This document shows positions 1 to 6,982 of a DNA stretch of 7,375 nt, in pieces. The notes under the pieces were generated by a model. That model saw nothing but the letters and a program-made list of their open reading frames with translations. It did not search any database and was not told the DNA's origin. Location: contig JAFLSL010000046.1 in assembly GCA_022510985.1 (NCBI GenBank), positions 1 to 7,375 of the forward strand, written 5' to 3'. The stretch is from Ruminococcus sp. GTDB lineage: Bacteria; Bacillota; Clostridia; Oscillospirales; Acutalibacteraceae. Within the stretch, counting starts at the first letter, position 1; the number at the start of each line of letters is the position of its first letter. The position numbers were made by a program, and so were the translations under genes.

Positions 1-354
1 TGCAAAACGGAAGGTCATATTCTGGGTTGATGATGAGAAATCGGTTCCATCAGCAGGGAAGAAAAGGTTTCGTCCGTCAACAGAAGAAGCAGGAAGAAGA
101 TACGAGTTATCGGAAATTTCCTTAAATGTATCACCTAAATCGTTTACACGAAGTCCGTTTCCTGCCGTAAGATTTACGTTAGACGCTGTACCGACGCTAT
201 TTGCAAGTGCATACCAACAATATGTGGCAGAAATCAAAATAGTCGTCGCAATGAAAAGTGAAACTATAGACAACGCAAGCTTTTTTCTGTTCGGTTTGGA
301 ACTGCTGTTAATTCCTGCAATTTTTGCCGTAAGCCTTTCCTTAAATTTGCCCAT
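1..354 (-). CDS. SipW-cognate secreted/surface protein, N-terminal part (truncated by window edge)
   Basis: I translated this by hand; it runs open off the window edge and 118 codons are visible, beginning MGKFKERLTAKIAG. A basic, Lys/Arg-rich stretch (residues 1-25) is followed by a hydrophobic segment at about 27-45, then the aromatic motif CWYALA (46-51) and a polar region leading to NLTAGNGL (61-68). This layout (charged start, hydrophobic core, W/Y motif, then a Ser/Thr-rich stretch ending in A-G) matches the SipW-dependent signal region of TasA/camelysin-type proteins and resembles the same region of the 433-aa protein just upstream. The start is ATG at 352-354, preceded by AGAGGTGA four bases away. 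It lies 60 bp after the stop of the upstream gene with no terminator between, so it is probably in the same operon. The mature domain is mostly missing, so its exact role (fibre subunit, adhesin or accessory protein) cannot be told. The call as a SipW substrate is by analogy. Confidence 0.75.
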   Translation of the reverse strand, partial: MGKFKERLTAKIAGINSSSKPNRKKLALSIVSLFIATTILISATYCWYALANSVGTASNVNLTAGNGLRVNDLGDTFKEISDNSYLLPASSVDGRNLFFPADGTDFSSSTQNMTFRFA

Positions 355-358
355 AATT

Positions 359-366
359 TCACCTCT
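359..366 (-). promoter_or_regulatory. Ribosome binding site AGAGGTGA
   Basis: AGAGGTGA read on the minus strand lies four bases before the ATG of the truncated SipW-cognate gene and fixes its start. The rest of the 60-bp gap (355-414) is A/T-rich and shows no hairpin or convincing promoter. Confidence 0.75.
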
Positions 367-414
367 TTTCAATCAAAATACTTTTAATGAAATTTCAAAT
401 TAACCGTAATAATT

Positions 415-1716
415 TTATCCTCCGAAGCTGAGCTTCAGGCTGAACACACCGTTATTTATAGAACGGCGAGCCTCGGCGTCCTCTCCCTCTATCCAAAGGT
501 TGAGCGTGTATTTATAAACATAATATCCGGTTGTGTCACGTGAGTCGTTTGTGCCTTTTATAAACTGGATATTATTTTTTGTTGCTTCGCTCGCTACCTG
601 AGTACGCTGACCGAAAGTCGGATAATAGCCTAATGTACCGAGTTTGCTTGCGTCAAAGCCCTTGCTGACCTTAAAAACATCAGGGGATGATGCATTGTCT
701 GCATCAGTAAAATCTTCAGCACTAAAAAGACTGCTGTCGTAATATGTATGATATGTTACGCCCTTTTTAATATTGCCCTCTTTGTACAATCCCTCATAGA
801 AGGAGTGGCAATAGGTTTTCTTTGCAAGGTCTGTATTTGTCGGCTTAACGCCTGTGGTAAGTGTCCAGTTAATTTCTCTGTCATCTGTGTTAAGATGAAT
901 ATCAGGTCTCGGCAACCAAACAACCTTTGTCTGAGCAGCCTCATCCCATGTTTTTCCGCCGTAATTTGTTTCGGAATTTATATTCCCTGATTTTGAAACT
1001 CCGTCAACAGGTGCTCCGACAAGCGAAACACGCATTGCTCCTACAATTGCATCGGACGAAAAGGCATTTTCGTTGCCTTCTGCCTGACCGTAAGAGCTTT
1101 GGCGGTAAATCTTTTTACCTGTGAGAAGTCTTGCGTTTTCGGGATCAACATTTCCGTTTCCGTCAAGACCGAGTTCAGAGCCTGCCGCAAGGAAGGAATC
1201 GGCTGTAAGGTTGATATTCGTGCTTTTCGAACGAAGATAGAAGTCGAGAGAAATATAGTTGTACTGATCGTCATCGTTAGCAATGTCGTTATTAAAGGCT
1301 TCTTTAGTTGAAAGCCCGTTAGTCCATATATCCTCGGTGATAACCTTTCTGCCTTCTTTAAGACCGGTTGCAGCCTCAAAGTTCGGAACTACGAACTGCT
1401 TACCGTCGCTGGTAACATCCTTAACAAGATCCTTTACATAGCCCGATTCCTCGAACTCAATTTCGGTCTTCCAGCTATCGTTGTTAAGCGGGAAAGAGTC
1501 TACCATTTTACCGGTTCCGTCATCAACCTTTTCAGGAACAGCAATTTCTACATTATCCATGGAACCTGCGGTGATTGATGTTGTGTCAGCCGTAGCCTTT
1601 TTTTCGTCAACGTACCATGCCCAAATTGCAAGAAAGATAACTACAAGCATAACAAGCAGCAATATTGAATTTTTAGAAATCAGAAGACGCCTGCTACGGC
1701 TTGCTTTTTGATCCAT
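415..1716 (-). CDS. SipW-cognate secreted/surface protein, 433 aa
   Basis: Probably an exported surface protein processed by the SipW-like peptidase in this window. Residues 1-15 are basic (RSRR at 7-10), 17-33 form a hydrophobic segment, and WAWYVDEKK (32-40) followed by SITAGSMDNVEI (47-58) resembles the end of the TasA signal region and its first mature residues. The mature part has features I associate with clostridial SipW substrates: ISLDFYLRSKS (155-165), IVGAMRVSLVG (224-234), VVWLPRPDIHL (265-275), and a final beta-type module, YTLNLWIEGEDAEARR (403-418) then VFSLKLSF near the end. The mature region has one Cys and no LPxTG or second membrane segment, so anchoring would have to be by other means or by assembly. 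The frame stays open 37 codons further upstream, to 1827, but that part overlaps the previous gene; ATG at 1714-1716 has a good ribosome site and places the hydrophobic segment correctly. It begins one base after the upstream stop (TAA-g-ATG). A fibre subunit, adhesin or sensor are all possible. Confidence 0.8.
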   Translation of the reverse strand: MDQKASRSRRLLISKNSILLLVMLVVIFLAIWAWYVDEKKATADTTSITAGSMDNVEIAVPEKVDDGTGKMVDSFPLNNDSWKTEIEFEESGYVKDLVKDVTSDGKQFVVPNFEAATGLKEGRKVITEDIWTNGLSTKEAFNNDIANDDDQYNYISLDFYLRSKSTNINLTADSFLAAGSELGLDGNGNVDPENARLLTGKKIYRQSSYGQAEGNENAFSSDAIVGAMRVSLVGAPVDGVSKSGNINSETNYGGKTWDEAAQTKVVWLPRPDIHLNTDDREINWTLTTGVKPTNTDLAKKTYCHSFYEGLYKEGNIKKGVTYHTYYDSSLFSAEDFTDADNASSPDVFKVSKGFDASKLGTLGYYPTFGQRTQVASEATKNNIQFIKGTNDSRDTTGYYVYKYTLNLWIEGEDAEARRSINNGVFSLKLSFGG

Positions 1717-1717
1717 C

Positions 1718-4264
1718 TTAACCTCTGTAATAGTAAATTCCAAGTGTTGATTTTCCGCTCTTTTGATTTTTATTGTGGAAAATCTCTGTTGATGCAATTT
1801 CTGCATCGTTTCTGATAAAATCTGCAAAACTGTTTACAACAAGCTTATCAAGTGATTTGAATGTAAGATAAGCACAAGATTTATCAGCTTTTTTCAGTGT
1901 ATCGGCAACAAGCTCTTTGCAATCGTCGAGATTTGAAGAACTAAATTTCTTGACAACCTCAAGGTGATTGAATTTACCCGAATAAACGGTGAGTTTTTTG
2001 TTGTCCTTTACAATATAGATGCAGGCAAGGTTGTTTGTATGAGGCATTTGGAAAACTCCGTCAGCCTCTGAGAGAGAAACAGCCTTCATCGACTGTACAC
2101 CGAGAGCACCGAGAGTAAAGTCGTAACGGAAAAGTCCGTCGTCGCCCTTTTCAATCTTAAGCTCTTTTTTGAACTTAGCTGCGGTGTCGCTCGCCTTTTT
2201 AGCAGCTTTTTTAGCCTCGGCCTGAGCCTTTGCAGTCTGCTTTTTAATCTCTTCCTTTGCCTTTTTATCAGCATCTTTTTGTGCAGCTTTTACGCGGCTG
2301 TCTGCATCCTTTTGGATGCGGGCTTTGTCTGTATCGCACTGCTTTTTAACTTTATCAATCGCGGCTTTATGCTCTTTTTTAAGCTTTGCAACCGCTTTAT
2401 TATGAGTCTCTTCAATTGATGCTTTCTCGCCCTCAAAGAGAGTGTTAAGCTCTGAAACGTGGTTTGAGTGCGAAAGCTTTTCAGCTTCAACGTCTGCCTT
2501 GTGGCTCTCTTTTTCGTCTGCAAGCTCTGTTGTGAGGTTTGCAAGGTTTTTGTTGAGAGTATCAATCGTTTCGGACTGTTCGGCAATAGTTTTATCACGC
2601 TCGGTGAGGGTTTCGCTAAGCTGCGAAATTTCCTGCTTTGCACTCGCGATTTCGCTCTCAAGCCCTGCGATAGCCTCTTTCTGGCTTGCAATTGTAGCCT
2701 CGTGAGCCTCGATAGTAGCCTTTTGAGCAGCGTTTTCAGCCTCAAGGTTTTTAACCTTTTCTTCGAGTTGAGCCTTAATTTTCTCAAGCTCGGCAACATA
2801 TGCCTCGAGTTCCTCTATACGAGCCTTCTGCTTAGCAACAATATCCTCAAGCTCAGCGATTTTTGCTTTTTGCTCCTCGATAATCTGCTCAAGCTCAGCA
2901 ATCTTAGCCTCGAGTTCAGCCTTGATTTTCTCAAGCTCGGCAACTTTAGCTTCAAGCTCAACAATCTTAGCCTCGAGGATTTTAATTCTTGCCTCAAGCT
3001 CTTCAACCTTAGCCTCAAGCTCGGCAATACGCATCTGAGCTTTGATAAGCTCAGCCTTAACTTTATCAAGCTCGTCACGGAGCTGTTTAATCTGCTCTTC
3101 AAGAGCGTGGATAGTACTTTTCAGCGACTCAATAGTCCTGTCACGCTTTTCAATTTCACGTTTTAATGCAGCTATTTCCGCCTTTTGGTCACGGATAATT
3201 TTCTCGCGATCGCGGATTTCCTGCAAGCGTATTTTCATTTCTTCCTGACGAATCTTTTCAATCAGGTCGCTTGTTTCGGAATCTTCTCCTTTTTCGCGAC
3301 GTCTTTTATGCTCCTGGTATCTCTCCTCGAGCATCTTTTTGAGTGCCGGGTTAGTGGAGATTGAGAGCATAAAATGCTGGAAACCAAGTGAGAAGTAAAG
3401 ACCTTCCTGAACTTCCTTATCCATACTACCCGTAAAATCTCTGCCGACAATTTCAAAACCTGGCTTGCTGTAAGCGTAAAGGTAGTTGAAAAGGTCTAGA
3501 CAAGCTTTATAGTTAGGGTTTTTTGTCATAAGGTTGGTTCGGTTTATCGGGGGTTTTACTCTTACGGACTTTTTGAGTTGTTGCATCATCTCCGTATTGA
3601 GAAAGCTGTTAAGCTTTTCACGAATACGGCGAACTCGGTCAAAGTCCGAAAGTTTTTCGAAATCTTTTATGTTAAGGTCATCCGCCTGAGCGTCCTTAAC
3701 CTCGTTAGAATACTCAACCTTAAATGTAATATGCTGGTTATTAAGGACAATGTCACGATCCATTTCTACCTTATTAAAGGTATCGGTCGGAGCATCTACC
3801 ATTTTTCTGTACTTATCTCCAACGAACGCCATAGCGTGTTCGATAAGCGTAATAAGAAAACGGTTTTCGTAGGTTTCAAACGAGTCTTCACGCTCAATAG
3901 TGAGAACCTTATTCGGCGTAACCTTGCCGTCTTCGTCGATATTATCAATAAAGTTGGTATGCTGAATTAAATGTTTTACAGAATCCTTGTTGATAATTTT
4001 TGCTTTATCGATTCTGTAGACTTCGTTGTTTTCAACAATGAATCGACGCTGTTCGTCGATTGCTTTTTCTATATACGGAAGGGTATCCTCAATCGCAGTA
4101 ACCCATTCCATATCAATTACCTTTTCGTTGAGCTTACCGGAAAGGACATCCTGTCCTTTATCGTTATCCTCAAGATTGGTATTCAGATAGTTCGCGGTAA
4201 AGTCTGTAGCGAGGTGTTTTTGCATATATTTGTAGGAACGATAATACTTATCGAAATTTTCCAA
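1718..4264 (-). CDS. DUF2357/McrC-like protein with long coiled coil and unknown C-terminal domain
   Basis: 848 residues, probable partner of the adjacent McrB-like ATPase. Three parts are visible. Residues 1-310 are globular and resemble DUF2357/McrC N-terminal regions: the FETYENRF motif (129-136) recalls the PENRF signature of that family, and PPINRTNLMTKNPNYKAC (238-255) and GFEIVGRDFTGS (269-280) recall its later blocks. Residues about 320-700 are almost all charged heptads, changing from Leu/Ile-rich (to about 590) to Lys/Ala-rich (620-700). Residues about 705-848 are a mixed beta-type domain that I do not recognise. I see no D...ExK nuclease motif, unlike McrC, so this may not cut DNA. 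There is no signal peptide or membrane segment, so it should act in the cytoplasm, possibly bound to the membrane through the ATPase. The start is TTG at 4262-4264, supported by GAGGTGA six bases upstream. The next gene is coupled to it (TAA-g-ATG). The DUF2357 assignment is from remembered motifs and is moderately sure; the coiled coil is certain. Confidence 0.85.
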   Translation of the reverse strand: MENFDKYYRSYKYMQKHLATDFTANYLNTNLEDNDKGQDVLSGKLNEKVIDMEWVTAIEDTLPYIEKAIDEQRRFIVENNEVYRIDKAKIINKDSVKHLIQHTNFIDNIDEDGKVTPNKVLTIEREDSFETYENRFLITLIEHAMAFVGDKYRKMVDAPTDTFNKVEMDRDIVLNNQHITFKVEYSNEVKDAQADDLNIKDFEKLSDFDRVRRIREKLNSFLNTEMMQQLKKSVRVKPPINRTNLMTKNPNYKACLDLFNYLYAYSKPGFEIVGRDFTGSMDKEVQEGLYFSLGFQHFMLSISTNPALKKMLEERYQEHKRRREKGEDSETSDLIEKIRQEEMKIRLQEIRDREKIIRDQKAEIAALKREIEKRDRTIESLKSTIHALEEQIKQLRDELDKVKAELIKAQMRIAELEAKVEELEARIKILEAKIVELEAKVAELEKIKAELEAKIAELEQIIEEQKAKIAELEDIVAKQKARIEELEAYVAELEKIKAQLEEKVKNLEAENAAQKATIEAHEATIASQKEAIAGLESEIASAKQEISQLSETLTERDKTIAEQSETIDTLNKNLANLTTELADEKESHKADVEAEKLSHSNHVSELNTLFEGEKASIEETHNKAVAKLKKEHKAAIDKVKKQCDTDKARIQKDADSRVKAAQKDADKKAKEEIKKQTAKAQAEAKKAAKKASDTAAKFKKELKIEKGDDGLFRYDFTLGALGVQSMKAVSLSEADGVFQMPHTNNLACIYIVKDNKKLTVYSGKFNHLEVVKKFSSSNLDDCKELVADTLKKADKSCAYLTFKSLDKLVVNSFADFIRNDAEIASTEIFHNKNQKSGKSTLGIYYYRG
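1721..1726 (-). promoter_or_regulatory. Ribosome binding site inside the end of the upstream gene (AGAGGT)
   Basis: The last two sense codons of the 848-aa coiled-coil gene, AGA GGT (Arg-Gly), form the Shine-Dalgarno for the SipW-cognate gene. The order is AGAGGT-TAA-G-ATG, with four bases between the site and the start codon. A ribosome ending the first protein would be placed to restart on the second, which is a classic layout for translational coupling. Confidence 0.7.
2756..3028 (-). repeat. Heptad-repeat coding region with a 147-bp (49-residue) internal repeat
   Basis: Residues 413-503 of the coiled-coil protein are near-perfect heptads: IAELEAK, VEELEAR, IKILEAK, IVELEAK, then similar units. 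A longer repeat is laid over these. The segment VAELEKIKAELE (441-452; bases 2909-2944) returns as VAELEKIKAQLE (490-501; bases 2762-2797), exactly seven heptads later, with 33 of 36 bases identical. This suggests growth of the coil by duplication, and a place where copy number could change by slippage or recombination. Confidence 0.8.
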
Positions 4265-4270
4265 AACCCT

Positions 4271-4277
4271 TCACCTC
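4271..4277 (-). promoter_or_regulatory. Ribosome binding site deciding a TTG start (GAGGTGA)
   Basis: GAGGTGA on the minus strand lies six bases before TTG at 4262-4264. The next in-frame Met is residue 14 and has no comparable site, so the TTG start is preferred. Confidence 0.75.
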
Positions 4278-4314
4278 TGTTTCGTATAAAAATCAAACTT
4301 AATAAACACCTTAT

Positions 4315-4339
4315 GGGACGTCTGAAATATGGACGTCCC
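4315..4339 (-). other. Intercistronic hairpin, 8-bp perfect stem
   Basis: GGGACGTC and GACGTCCC flank a 9-base loop in the 90-bp gap between the ATPase gene and the coiled-coil gene. On the transcript strand it is followed by ATAAGGTGTTTATT rather than a run of U, so it is not a canonical Rho-independent terminator. It may set a processing point or lower read-through to give the two proteins different amounts. The stem is seen directly; the role is inferred. Confidence 0.6.
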
Positions 4340-4354
4340 TAAAGTCACTGAAGA

Positions 4355-5893
4355 TTACGCAAGCTTCTTAAGCATAAGCAGGTAGCTCTTGCACTCGCCC
4401 ATGTTTTCTTCGCCGAATAACTCATCCATATATGCTATCAGACCGTCAATTTCATCTCGGATATAAGCGAGGTTAAGTGCCTCAAACTTACGCAATACCT
4501 TACGAGCAAGGATATAATCAAGACCATCAATCTCGGTTCCGCCTGTACCAACGTATGCGGGAACATAATCCTTAATCTGCTTCATAATACGGTTACCGAA
4601 AGCTACTCTGAAGTGAGCGATTACATAATCGTCAACTAAAGCAAGTTTATTAAGGAGATCATCAGAAATCGGGTTTTCAGCTTTTGCCTGATTAAGAATA
4701 TCCTCAAAATGATGATAGTTAATAACAACAGGAGGTGTATCGGGAGCCTCAAAAGCAACACCCTTATTATCAATGTTAATAGGCATTGCACGGTCATATA
4801 CCTTATCTGTAACAGCAAATGTAGAGTCATCGTTGTTGATTGTTCCGCAGTACCACATATTAGGCGGTACAGTGAACTTACCGTTCTTAAGCTGTTTCGG
4901 GTCGTTCTTCCAAGTGCTCGGAACTAGGTCAACAATCCACTCTTCTCTGAGCGGCATTTCAAGAATAGAGAGCATTTCTGCAAAGTAATATTCAACACGT
5001 GCGATGTTCATCTCGTCGAGAATAACGAGGTAAACGTTTTCGTTATAGTTAGCTTCGTACATAGCACGAAGAAGCTCAGTTTCGTTATATTTCTTTGTAA
5101 ATTCGTTAAAGTAACCGAACAGCTCGGAACGGTCACGCCAAGAGGGCTGTACAGGAGTGATTACGGAAGGATTGCTTACATACTTACCGAAAGCGTAAGC
5201 AAGAGATGTTTTACCTGTACCGGAAATACCCTGAAGGACGATAAGACGGGTTGAAGCAAATGCTGCAACAAAGCGTCGAATCATCGCAATATCATAATAA
5301 AGTCCAAGTCTGGAGCAAGCGAATAAGCGGAAACGGTCGCAGAACTCGGGAAGTGTAATGTCGTTGTCATAAACGGGCGGCTGATAATCTGCCCAATCCT
5401 CGTCAAGCTGAGTAAGCTTTAAGAAACGTACCTCGCCTTCGCCGCCTTCTTCACCTTCGCCGTTGAGGGTTTCAAGCTCTTCACCTGTAAGCTCGGAAAT
5501 CTCATTCGGGTTAAGACCAATCTGGCTGACTTTCATAGAGAGGATTTTGTCTTTTTCGAGGTTAAGTCTCATTACCTCGCGGTTAAGAGCCTGAACCTCC
5601 TGCACGAGGGAGCCTGTGTCCTTGCGTGCACGTCTTGCAGAAAAGAATTTCTTTAAGGAAACAACTATCAGGAATACCAAAAGTGCCAAAACCGCCACTA
5701 AAAGAACGATAGCGATAATTGCAACTACCCACGCAAGTCCGCCGAGGGTTGTGGTATATCGGGTTATAATGCTTATGTATTCAGGAATATTGAAGGCATT
5801 TCCGATGCCTATGAACACTCCTGTGATTGCTCCCCATAAGGAGCCGAAAAACTGTCCTAAAAATTGGAACAAAAATTTAAATACAACATCCAT
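4355..5893 (-). CDS. Membrane-anchored McrB-type AAA+ ATPase/GTPase
   Basis: 512 residues. The N-terminus has a hydrophobic stretch at about 11-33 and a clear membrane segment at 53-79 followed by KKFFSARRARK (81-91), so the C-terminal motor should face the cytoplasm. A short coil (97-115) and an acidic Gly/Glu linker (138-154) lead to the AAA+ module: Walker A GISGTGKT (222-229), the McrB-like block PSWRDRSELFGYFN (250-263), Walker B VYLVILDEMN (287-296), the signature-like GTINNDDST (350-358; McrB proteins have MNxxDR here), a likely arginine-finger/sensor block VYDRA (365-369), and a helical lid with FGNRIMKQI (432-440) and LDYILARKVLRKF (458-470). Known McrB proteins use GTP and pair with McrC; which nucleotide is used here is not clear. 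No DNA-recognition domain is seen at the N-terminus; the membrane hairpin takes its place. The ATG at 5891-5893 has AAGGAGA seven bases upstream. The DUF2357/coiled-coil gene follows after 90 bp, the usual order for McrB then McrC. The ATPase call is firm; its cellular role is not known. Confidence 0.9.
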   Translation of the reverse strand: MDVVFKFLFQFLGQFFGSLWGAITGVFIGIGNAFNIPEYISIITRYTTTLGGLAWVVAIIAIVLLVAVLALLVFLIVVSLKKFFSARRARKDTGSLVQEVQALNREVMRLNLEKDKILSMKVSQIGLNPNEISELTGEELETLNGEGEEGGEGEVRFLKLTQLDEDWADYQPPVYDNDITLPEFCDRFRLFACSRLGLYYDIAMIRRFVAAFASTRLIVLQGISGTGKTSLAYAFGKYVSNPSVITPVQPSWRDRSELFGYFNEFTKKYNETELLRAMYEANYNENVYLVILDEMNIARVEYYFAEMLSILEMPLREEWIVDLVPSTWKNDPKQLKNGKFTVPPNMWYCGTINNDDSTFAVTDKVYDRAMPINIDNKGVAFEAPDTPPVVINYHHFEDILNQAKAENPISDDLLNKLALVDDYVIAHFRVAFGNRIMKQIKDYVPAYVGTGGTEIDGLDYILARKVLRKFEALNLAYIRDEIDGLIAYMDELFGEENMGECKSYLLMLKKLA

Positions 5894-6107
5894 AGGATTA
5901 TCTCCTTAAAAAAATCTTTCACCGTTGACTAAGGGCTTTCTGACCTCGGTCCTCTTTTATACAGCTCTTTTCATTTAGGCGTTTTTCGCCACACTTTGAG
6001 TTATATAGCCACGGTATGAAGTTAATATCGTTTGTTTTCAGCGAATTTTTTTACATTAACGACGTGGTCGCCGTTACTTCAAAATTCAGACTGATTTAAC
6101 ATAAATT
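5894..6107 (-). other. 214-bp intergenic region without a recognisable gene
   Basis: Between the signal peptidase stop and the ATPase start. It holds a 7-bp hairpin with a 4-base loop (6058-6075, AACGACG...CGCCGTT, one G-U pair) and a short GGCG-TTTTT-CGCC repeat (5978-5990). Neither has a 3' U-run on the transcript strand, so no terminator is called. TATATAAC near 6000 on the minus strand could serve as a -10 box, but no convincing -35 box precedes it. The gap is long enough to hide a separate promoter for the ATPase module. Confidence 0.4.
5901..5907 (-). promoter_or_regulatory. Ribosome binding site AAGGAGA
   Basis: AAGGAGA on the minus strand, seven bases before the ATG of the McrB-type ATPase, supports that start and the inclusion of the N-terminal hydrophobic segments. 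Confidence 0.75.
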
Positions 6108-6929
6108 TTACTCGGTTTCTTCGGATTTTTCGGAAGATTCGTTCTCTTCGACTTTCTCGTCCTCGTCCGACTTTTCCTCGGTTTTCTCTTCCTCGGATTT
6201 GCCTTCTTCCAAACCATTTTCGGTTTCAGGAGAAGACGCCTGCTGAGCGGCAAGATACTCTGCGATTGCCTTTGCTTTCTGCTCCTCGGTAAGCCCGGAG
6301 CTTGAGATAGCCTCCTGAGCCTGAATCAATGCTTTTTCCTTATTATAAGCTATCAGATTAATTACAACACGGACAGCCTGATAAAGGAAGAACAGTATCA
6401 TCGGGAGTAAAACGCAGAGGAAGAATCCGGTAGGGGTTTGCAGGTAACTCATTACATAGCCAAAGCCTGCAATTTTTGTTCCCGTGTAGCGGGCAACAAA
6501 ATCAATATCAATAAACGTTTTAAATACAACGTTTCCGTTTGGATCCTGGTCGTATGTAGGGTTATTGTCACCCTTAGTATAATATACGCCGTCTTTTTCT
6601 TTATAAATTCTATGGGTAACGTACTCCTCAACGCCGTCACCGTTAATATCCTGTTTAAAGGTAACAATATCGCCGACCTCAAAGTCATTCTTAACGCTAT
6701 GATCGACAATGTCGCAAAGGAGGAGATCTCCCTCGTTAAAGCTGTCGGGTGCGTCGCCGTGCATAGAATTTGTAACTACGGATATAGGTGCTTTACCAAG
6801 AACGGATGGAACGCCTCCTTCACCCTGTGCAGTTAATACAATAGTAAGGACTAATACGGAAACTATCAGTATAGCCACTACCAAAATATCAACCGCAATA
6901 TTCAAGATTTTACTCAAGGTTTTCTTCAT
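6108..6929 (-). CDS. sipW: SipW-like type I signal peptidase (archaeal/ER type) with acidic C-terminal tail
   Basis: 273 residues. It should cut signal sequences on the outer face of the membrane, probably those of the SipW-cognate proteins in this window. A membrane segment (about 9-33) is followed by the catalytic domain: Ser55 in VVTNSM (51-56), and His106 in YVTHRI (103-108). A His in place of the bacterial Lys base marks the SipW/ER type. KGDNNPTYDQDP (119-130) carries the conserved GDN and Asp residues. A second membrane segment (about 165-195) returns the chain to the cytoplasm. The family usually shows SGSM at the Ser site; here it is TNSM. Residues 201-273 form an additional tail, Glu/Ser/Lys-rich and strongly acidic at the end; B. 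subtilis SipW is about 190 residues. Its first part (AQEAISSSGLTEEQKAKAIAEYL) looks helical. ATG at 6927-6929 has GGAG nine bases upstream. It lies downstream of one probable substrate and upstream of two more. The peptidase call is firm; the substrates are inferred from neighbourhood and signal-region features. Confidence 0.92.
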   Translation of the reverse strand: MKKTLSKILNIAVDILVVAILIVSVLVLTIVLTAQGEGGVPSVLGKAPISVVTNSMHGDAPDSFNEGDLLLCDIVDHSVKNDFEVGDIVTFKQDINGDGVEEYVTHRIYKEKDGVYYTKGDNNPTYDQDPNGNVVFKTFIDIDFVARYTGTKIAGFGYVMSYLQTPTGFFLCVLLPMILFFLYQAVRVVINLIAYNKEKALIQAQEAISSSGLTEEQKAKAIAEYLAAQQASSPETENGLEEGKSEEEKTEEKSDEDEKVEENESSEKSEETE

Positions 6930-6982
6930 TCGTTAGTGCTCCATTTCCTGTTTGTTATCCTATACCCTTTAAAGGTTTTTGA

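Noticed and set aside
1717..1827. A 37-codon N-terminal extension of the 433-aa SipW-cognate protein
   Set aside because: It overlaps the end of the coiled-coil gene and would bury the signal region; ATG at 1714-1716 has a good ribosome site and the right distance to the hydrophobic segment.
2290..3102. Open frames of 169 and 95 codons on the minus strand
   Set aside because: They are out-of-frame readings of the coiled-coil gene, rich in Leu/Arg/Lys/Ser, without ribosome sites.
2468..3166. A 232-codon open frame on the plus strand
   Set aside because: It is antisense to the heptad repeats; their biased codons keep the opposite strand open. The Leu/Phe/Ser-rich product has no domain sense.
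6016..6099. A 27-codon plus-strand frame starting MKLISFVF in the 214-bp gap
   Set aside because: No ribosome site, opposite to all other genes and too short to support.
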